DNA of 64,000 nucleotides from VRUE01 sp963697805. Lineage in GTDB: Bacteria > Actinomycetota > Thermoleophilia > Solirubrobacterales > 70-9. The stretch lies in assembly GCA_963697805.1 (NCBI GenBank), contig CAVOPB010000001.1:310001-374000 (forward strand), read 5' to 3'. The notes under the pieces are model-generated. The model was not told where the DNA came from. It saw only the letters and a list, made by a program, of their open reading frames with translations, and did no database searches. Shown here piece by piece: positions 59,183-64,000 of the stretch. The position numbers and the translations under genes were made by a program. Position 1 is the stretch's first letter; each line of letters opens with the position of its first letter.

Positions 59183-60421
59183 ATGAGCAACCCCGCGTCG
59201 AACTGGCAACCGAGTCTGGACGAGCTCCGGGCGGTGCACGCAGCCTCCTCGGAGACGGTCAAGGAGACGCCAGTCTTCAGCCTCGGCGAGCTCTCGCGGC
59301 GTCACGGAGGCAGGGTCGTCGTCAAGGCCGAGAACATGCAGCGGACGGGGTCCTTCAAGCTGCGGGGCTCACTCGCGAAATTGGCCGGCAGGGACGCCGG
59401 CAACTGTGCCGGGGTGGTGGCCGGCAGCGCCGGCAACCACGGGCAGGCGCTGGCCTACGCGGCTCGTGCCCGCGGGATTCCCTGCACGGTCTTCATGCCC
59501 CAGGACGCGGCGATCTCGAAGGTCAACGCGGTGAGCGCATTCGGCGCCGAGGTCGTTCTCGAGGGAGCCGCGATCGACGAATGCCTGGAGGCGGCCCGGC
59601 GGCTCGCCGACACTGACGGGCTGCTGTTCGTCCACCCCTTCGACGACCTCGAGGTGATCGGCGGCCAGGCCGGAGTCGGGCTCGAGCTGCGTGAGCAGGT
59701 CCCGGACCTGGCGAAGGTCGTCGTCCCGGTCGGCGGCGGCGGGCTGATCAGTGGCATCGGCGCCGCGATGGCCGCGAGCGGCGGCGGGGTGGAGATCGTC
59801 GGCGTCCAGGCCGCGGGCTGCGCCGCCTTCGGCCCGTCGATCCGCAGCGGCGTGCCGCAGGAGGTCGCGACGCCGTCGACGATCGCCGACGGGATCGCGG
59901 TCAAGCGGCCCGGAGAACTGACGCTCGAGCTGGTCAGGCGCTGGGTCGATCGCGTCGTCGTCGTCGACGACGACGCGATCGCGGAGGCGATGGTCTTCCT
60001 CGTCGAGTACGGGAAGCTCGTCACCGAGGGCGCCGGCGCCGTCGGGGTCGCGGCGCTGCTGACCGGAGCGGTCGAGCCGGCGCGCGCGGGGACCACGGCG
60101 CTGGTCCTATCCGGCGGGAACGTCGACGCGCACGTCCTGGCCGAGGTGATCAACCGCCACCAGACCGGGATCGGGCGCAGGACCAGGCTCTTCTCGAAGA
60201 TCAGCGACCGACCGGGTGGCCTGGTCGATTTCCTTCAGATCATCGCCCGCGCCGGCGGCAACGTCCTCGACGTCACCCATGTCCGCGACGGCGTCGCCCT
60301 GCACGTGCGGGAGACCGGGGTCGAGGTCCTGGTCGAAAGCCGCAGCCAGTGCGACAGCGACGACCTGATCTCCCGGCTGGCCGATTCCGGCTACGAGGTG
60401 GAGGAACTGGGACCGCGCTGA
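59183..60421 (+). CDS. ilvA: Threonine ammonia-lyase with C-terminal ACT domain
   Basis: PLP enzyme converting threonine to 2-oxobutanoate. 412 residues: PLP Lys in ENMQRTGSFKLRGS, SAGNHGQALAYAA, PVGGGGLISG; a C-terminal ACT domain (about 335-410, RTRLFSKISDRPGGLVDF). The short-ACT form may be catabolic (TdcB-like) or biosynthetic; I cannot decide. The ATG is preceded by GAGAGGGTGAG. Ends 16 bp from the convergent ftsZ stop. Confidence 0.93.
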   Translation: MSNPASNWQPSLDELRAVHAASSETVKETPVFSLGELSRRHGGRVVVKAENMQRTGSFKLRGSLAKLAGRDAGNCAGVVAGSAGNHGQALAYAARARGIPCTVFMPQDAAISKVNAVSAFGAEVVLEGAAIDECLEAARRLADTDGLLFVHPFDDLEVIGGQAGVGLELREQVPDLAKVVVPVGGGGLISGIGAAMAASGGGVEIVGVQAAGCAAFGPSIRSGVPQEVATPSTIADGIAVKRPGELTLELVRRWVDRVVVVDDDAIAEAMVFLVEYGKLVTEGAGAVGVAALLTGAVEPARAGTTALVLSGGNVDAHVLAEVINRHQTGIGRRTRLFSKISDRPGGLVDFLQIIARAGGNVLDVTHVRDGVALHVRETGVEVLVESRSQCDSDDLISRLADSGYEVEELGPR

Positions 60422-60437
60422 GCGGCGCCGCCGGGAG

Positions 60438-61517
60438 CTATTCCTGGAGGAAGCCGGGGACGTCGATGTCGTCGTCGGAGACCCGCAGTTTGCGGATGTC
60501 GGTGTCATCGGCGGAAATCCGCGGCCGGCTCTCGTAGCGGCGGCGGACCCGCTGCGGCGATCGAGCGAGGAGCTCGAAGCCCTCGAACCCGGTCGCGATC
60601 ACGGTGACGCGAACCTCGTCGCGCATCGACTGGTCGACGACCGAGCCGAAGATGATGTTGGCGTTGTCGTCGGCCTCGGCCTGGACGAGCTGGGCGGCCT
60701 CGTTGACCTCGAACAGGCCGAGGTCCTCGGGGCCGGTGATGTTGAGCAGCATTCCGGTCGCGCCTTTGATCGACTCCTCGATCAGCGGCGAGGTGATCGC
60801 GGCCTTGGCGGCGTCGATAGCCCGCGCCTCGCCGGAAGCCGAGCCGACCCCCATCAGGGCCGAGCCGGCATCGCGCATGATCGTGCGGACGTCGGCGAAG
60901 TCGAGGTTGATCAGTCCGGGGATGGTGATCAGGTCGGTGATGCCCTGGACGCCCTGGCGGAGGATGTCGTCCGCCTGACGGAAGGCCTCGAGCACACTGG
61001 TGCGGCGCTCGACGGCCTGCAGCAGCTTCTCGTTCGGGACGATGATCAGGGTGTCGACGTTGTTGCGAAGTTTCTCGATCCCCTCGAGCGCCTGCTGCAT
61101 CCGCCGTTTGCCCTCGAACTCGAACGGCTTCGTCACCGCGCCGACGGTGAGGGCGCCGATCTCTTCCTTGGCGATCTCGGCGATTACAGGTGCCGACCCG
61201 GTCCCGGTCCCTCCGCCCTCCCCGGCGGTGACGAAGACCATGTCGGCGCCCTTCAGCGCCTCCTTGATCTCGTCGCGGCTCTCGGCCGCCGCGCCCGCCC
61301 CGACCTCGGGGTTGCCCCCGGCCCCGAGGCCGCGCGTCAACTCCTGGCCGATCGATAGCTTGATGTCGGCGTCGCAGGCCTGCAGGGCCTGGGCGTCGGT
61401 GTTGACCGCGATGAACTCGACGCCGCGAATCCCGGCGTCGACCATCCGGCTGACGGCATTGGTTCCACCGCCGCCGGCTCCGACGACCTTGATCACCGCA
61501 AGGTATGTGGATTCCAT
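60438..61517 (-). CDS. ftsZ: Cell division protein FtsZ
   Basis: Tubulin-like GTPase forming the Z ring. 359 residues: GAGGGGTNAVSRMVDAG, tubulin signature GGGTGTGSAPVIAEIAKE, NVDTLIIVPNEKL, and the C-terminal conserved peptide DIDVPGFL. The linker is short. Preceded by GGAG about ten bases upstream and by a 257-bp leader that contains a promoter and hairpins. Confidence 0.98.
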   Translation of the reverse strand: MESTYLAVIKVVGAGGGGTNAVSRMVDAGIRGVEFIAVNTDAQALQACDADIKLSIGQELTRGLGAGGNPEVGAGAAAESRDEIKEALKGADMVFVTAGEGGGTGTGSAPVIAEIAKEEIGALTVGAVTKPFEFEGKRRMQQALEGIEKLRNNVDTLIIVPNEKLLQAVERRTSVLEAFRQADDILRQGVQGITDLITIPGLINLDFADVRTIMRDAGSALMGVGSASGEARAIDAAKAAITSPLIEESIKGATGMLLNITGPEDLGLFEVNEAAQLVQAEADDNANIIFGSVVDQSMRDEVRVTVIATGFEGFELLARSPQRVRRRYESRPRISADDTDIRKLRVSDDDIDVPGFLQE

Positions 61518-61562
61518 CTCCCGATTTTCTCCGTGTCCAGCCCAGGGCGGGCCGGCTATGCC

Positions 61563-61582
61563 CCAGTCCTCGGCAGGACTGG
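61563..61582. repeat. Short perfect hairpin in the ftsZ leader
   Basis: CCAGTCCT-CGGC-AGGACTGG, an 8-bp stem with a 4-nt loop, 46 bp upstream of ftsZ. A further imperfect inverted pair, GGGCCGGCTATGCCC near 61549 and GGGCATACTCGGCCC near 61673, brackets it. Confidence 0.55.
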
Positions 61583-61666
61583 AAATTGAGTTGAGCCTTT
61601 GTTCCGTCCGAGGCTTCAGCGAGGCTTAAGGGTTCTGGCTTTGCCTGAACCTCGGAAATTGCGCTC

Positions 61667-61695
61667 AACGTAGGGCATACTCGGCCCTCTGTCAA
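61667..61695 (-). promoter_or_regulatory. Candidate sigma-70-type promoter for ftsZ
   Basis: On the minus strand TTGACA (61695-61690) is followed after 17 bp by TACGTT (61672-61667). The -35 is exact; the -10 matches the essential TAnnnT. It would start transcription about 145 bp upstream of the ftsZ ATG, within the ftsQ-ftsZ spacer. Confidence 0.55.
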
Positions 61696-61774
61696 ACCGG
61701 CGGGAAGCATCCTGCAGTGAAATGTCTAAAGCACTGCTTGAGGGTTTCCCCAGTCTGAGCCTACGGTCGAGGGT

Positions 61775-62302
61775 TTATTCGACGGGCGGCAATATGTGCC
61801 CAGAGCCGTTCACGGCGGGCCTCTGCGGCGCCTGCACGTCGACATAATCGAGCGCTTCCGTGGTCGGGTCGGCGAGCACCGCGGCGGCGGCACGCCACTT
61901 CCGCGATGCCTCGGTCGCGTCGCCGAAACGCAGTTCGATGCCCGAACTGAGCTCGACGCTCACCCCCTGTTCGCCGTAGGAGGTGCTGGCGAGGTAGGGC
62001 CGGAGCCCGGCCGGCGCGGCGGCGAGAACCCGCACCTGCTGGAGCAGCGGACCCTCGACGTGGCCGCTCTTCGGCGGCTCCAAGGCGGGCAGGAGCGGCA
62101 GCGACCCTTCTTCGGGTGCGGGCATCGAGGTCAGGACCCGCCCCGAGGAGTCGACGCCGACGGCGCTCGAGCCGACACCGATCGCGGCGACCGGCGCCGG
62201 AACCGTGACGGTCGGCACGACCGTCCTGTCACGGAGGACGAGCATGTACAGGACGACGGCCGCGACGAGCACGGCGAGGACCGGGAGCGCGACCCGCCTC
62301 AC
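61775..62302 (-). CDS. ftsQ: FtsQ-like division protein lacking a POTRA domain
   Basis: 175 residues: a membrane helix at ~5-24 (LPVLAVLVAAVVLYMLVL), then about 150 residues matching the FtsQ beta domain (GVDSSGRVLTS, LPLLPAL, GVSVELSSGIELRFGD, KWRAAAAVL, YVDVQAPQRPAV). The POTRA segment that normally follows the helix (about 70 residues) is missing, so the protein is much shorter than typical FtsQ. GTG start overlaps the murB stop. Identity rests mainly on position and the C-terminal pattern. Confidence 0.75.
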   Translation of the reverse strand: MRRVALPVLAVLVAAVVLYMLVLRDRTVVPTVTVPAPVAAIGVGSSAVGVDSSGRVLTSMPAPEEGSLPLLPALEPPKSGHVEGPLLQQVRVLAAAPAGLRPYLASTSYGEQGVSVELSSGIELRFGDATEASRKWRAAAAVLADPTTEALDYVDVQAPQRPAVNGSGHILPPVE

Positions 62303-63213
62303 AGATCCCAGCCCTCGGGCATCTCGACATCCCCCAGGAGCTGGACCTCGGGCTCGAGCACGACCCCGAACCGGTCGTGGACCCGGCGGCGGCCGGCCGC
62401 CATCAGCTCGAGCACGTCAGCCGTCGTCGCCTCGCCGGTGTTCTCGACGAAGTTCGCGTGCTTGGCGGAGAACCGCGCCCCGCCCGAACGCAGGTCCTGG
62501 CATCCCGCCGCCTCGAGCAGCTGCCCGGCGGTGCGACCCTCCGCCCGCGGGTCCTCGGGGTTCTTGAAGGTCGAGCCGAAGGTCTTGATCCCCGCAGGCT
62601 GGGCCTCGTGGCGACGCTCGCGCATCGCCGCCATCGTCGACCTGACCTGCTCGGGGCCGGCGGCGACCAGCGCGAAGCCCGCCGCCGCGACGACCTCGGC
62701 CGGCCCGAGATTCGAGCGGCGGTAGGCGAAGCCGAGGTCCTCAGGCCGGCGCCGCTCGCGGCCGCCGGGTGCGCAGACATCGACCCACTCGAGGACCTCG
62801 GCCAGCTGGCCACCGTAGGCGTTGGCGTTCATCCTCACCGCGCCGCCGACCGTGCCGGGGATGTTGACCCCGAACTCGAGGCCCGAAAGGCCCCAGCCGG
62901 CCGCCCTCGTCGCCACCGAGGGCAGCCTCGCGCCGCCGCCCGCGCGGAGGCGCTCGCCATCGCGCTCGACGGTCCCCAGCCCGGCCCCGAGCTTGATCGC
63001 CAGGCCGCGGAATCCGTCATCGGCGATCAGCATGTTCGAGCCTGAGCCGAGGACACCGATCGGCAGGCCCTCGCTGGCGGCCCACGCCACCAGCTCGGCG
63101 AGTGAGTCCTCGTCGTCGGGTCGGGCGAACCAATCGGCGTCACCGCCGGTGCGGACCGTCGTCAGCCGGGCAAGCGGATAGCCGCGCTCGACCCCCTCCG
63201 GCGGTGGGCTCAT
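62299..63213 (-). CDS. murB: UDP-N-acetylenolpyruvoylglucosamine reductase
   Basis: FAD/NADPH enzyme making UDP-MurNAc. 304 residues: LTTVRTGGDADWF, GVLGSGSNMLIADDGFRGL, GVNIPGTVGGAVRMNANAYG, and C-terminal GSTFKNPEDPRAEG and SAKHANFVENTGEAT. Overlaps murC and ftsQ by four bases each. Confidence 0.96.
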   Translation of the reverse strand: MSPPPEGVERGYPLARLTTVRTGGDADWFARPDDEDSLAELVAWAASEGLPIGVLGSGSNMLIADDGFRGLAIKLGAGLGTVERDGERLRAGGGARLPSVATRAAGWGLSGLEFGVNIPGTVGGAVRMNANAYGGQLAEVLEWVDVCAPGGRERRRPEDLGFAYRRSNLGPAEVVAAAGFALVAAGPEQVRSTMAAMRERRHEAQPAGIKTFGSTFKNPEDPRAEGRTAGQLLEAAGCQDLRSGGARFSAKHANFVENTGEATTADVLELMAAGRRRVHDRFGVVLEPEVQLLGDVEMPEGWDL

Positions 63214-64000
63214 CGAACAGCTCCGTCCGCGACCAGGTCCTCGGCGAGGAGGTTGATGTCGCCGGCGCCGATCGTCACCAGAACCCGGCCGGGGCCGAGG
63301 GCCGGGCCGAGCGCTGCCGCCGCCTGGCCCCGGTCGGGCGTCCAGAGGACCCTCCTGCCCCCCATCCGGTCGGCGGCGGCGCGGGCGACGTCGAGGCCGC
63401 TGACACCCGCCAGATCCCCGACCGGCTCCTCGCGCGCCGGGTAGACGTCGAGAACCGCGACCTCGTCGGCGAGGGCGAGCGCGGCGCCGAACTGCTCGGC
63501 GAACGCCTTCGTCCGCGAGTAGAGATGGGGCTGGAATGCGACCACCAGCCGGTCGGGCTCGAGTTCGCGCAGCGCCGCCAGCGCCGCCCGGACCTCGGTC
63601 GGGTGGTGGGCGTAGTCGTCGTATATGCGGGCGCCCTGGTGCTCGCCCTTCAGCTCGAGTCGACGGCGCACGCCGGGGAATTCGGCCAGGGCGGTCGCCC
63701 CCGTGTCGGTGTCCTCGCCGGCGAGCCCGACCGCGGCCAGCGCCGCGCGGGCGTTGCGCCGGTTGTGACGGCCGGGGATGGTGAGAGCGAGCTCCGTCGG
63801 GCCGGGCCTGCCCGCGTCGAACTCGACGACCTCGGTGCCACCCGTCGCGAGGCCCTCGAGGCCCCCGCCGGCCGGCACGACCAGACCCCGTGCAGGGGCC
63901 GCGAAGCGTGCGAAGGCAGCTCGCAGCTCGGCGACCGACCCCCAGTGGGAGTGATGGTCCATCTCGACGTTGGTGACGACCGCGACCTCCGGCCGCAGCT
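63210..64000 (-). CDS. murC: UDP-N-acetylmuramate-L-alanine ligase, 3' part only
   Basis: C-terminal ~263 residues; the N-terminal ATP-binding part lies beyond the right edge. Mur ligase features: NVEMDHHSHWGS, IPGRHNRRNARAALAA, RIYDDYAHHPTEVRAAL and FQPHLYSRTKAF. Adds L-Ala to UDP-MurNAc. First visible gene of the murC-murB-ftsQ-ftsZ run; murG or ftsW is expected upstream. Confidence 0.96.
   Translation of the reverse strand, partial: LRPEVAVVTNVEMDHHSHWGSVAELRAAFARFAAPARGLVVPAGGGLEGLATGGTEVVEFDAGRPGPTELALTIPGRHNRRNARAALAAVGLAGEDTDTGATALAEFPGVRRRLELKGEHQGARIYDDYAHHPTEVRAALAALRELEPDRLVVAFQPHLYSRTKAFAEQFGAALALADEVAVLDVYPAREEPVGDLAGVSGLDVARAAADRMGGRRVLWTPDRGQAAAALGPALGPGRVLVTIGAGDINLLAEDLVADGAVR

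Overview
This 64 kb window is a GC-rich bacterial chromosome segment made almost entirely of housekeeping genes, most of them on the minus strand in long, tightly packed or overlapping operons. Gene content and order (SepIVA-like protein beside coaD, DUF177-rpmF, rnc-smc-ftsY-ffh, scpA-scpB-rluB next to aromatic synthesis and cmk-der, Cys4 zinc forms of L28 and L32, a WS/DGAT acyltransferase, a Ku/LigD-polymerase pair) point to an actinobacterium. A deep-branching lineage such as Thermoleophilia is my best guess, but that is inference from style and context, not a search result. No rRNA, tRNA, CRISPR array, insertion sequence or prophage was recognised, and no gene-free stretch exceeds 300 bp.

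Layout. 1-8.5 kb: comM (cut by the left edge), yraN (+), rnhB, lepB, rplS, trmD, khpA, rpsP, ffh, ftsY and a WS/DGAT gene. 8.5-16.3 kb: smc, rnc, acpP, plsX, rpmF, a methyltransferase, DUF177 (+), a SepIVA-like coiled-coil gene, coaD, rsmD. 16.3-24.1 kb: recG, a FakA-like kinase, rpmB, and the riboflavin operon ribD-ribE-ribBA-ribH. 24.2-28.5 kb: a plus-strand envelope operon (glycosyltransferase, flippase, cation/H+ antiporter). 28.6-34.9 kb: priA, def, fmt, rsmB, a zinc-ribbon gene, rpe. 35-39 kb: a PH-domain gene (+), metK, der, cmk. 39-45.2 kb: a crotonase-family gene and the aromatic amino acid run aroH-hisC-aroF-tyrA-aroA. 45.2-48.8 kb: yjbQ (+), rluB, scpB, scpA, trpS. 48.8-54.7 kb: an MFS exporter, a FetAB-type ABC pair, Ku and LigD polymerase (+), a metallo-beta-lactamase. 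54.7-60.4 kb: the glycine cleavage set gcvT-gcvH-gcvPA-gcvPB and ilvA (+). 60.4-64 kb: the division/wall cluster murC (cut by the right edge)-murB-ftsQ-ftsZ.

Most notable observations. (1) The gene at the standard smc locus encodes only 809 residues: both ATPase head halves are intact but no hinge domain is visible, although scpA and scpB are present. (2) A family of about 60-bp elements with a core close to CAGATATGGACGC and hairpin-forming arms recurs about thirteen times. It often fills the whole spacer between two co-directional genes, supplies the last codons of gcvH and probably ribBA, and lies in frame inside rsmB and, in diverged form, inside the flippase gene. (3) A short reading frame ending in Tyr-Tyr-Trp-Arg-Phe-Ser lies upstream of the DAHP synthase gene and looks like an aromatic amino acid leader peptide. 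(4) Other oddities: an RNase III lacking one metal-binding carboxylate, a very acidic tail on L19, an FtsQ without a recognisable POTRA domain, a hairpin-bearing in-frame insertion in ribD, no rimM in the rpsP-trmD operon, and yraN, DUF177, yjbQ and the PH gene each flipped alone to the plus strand inside otherwise collinear operons.
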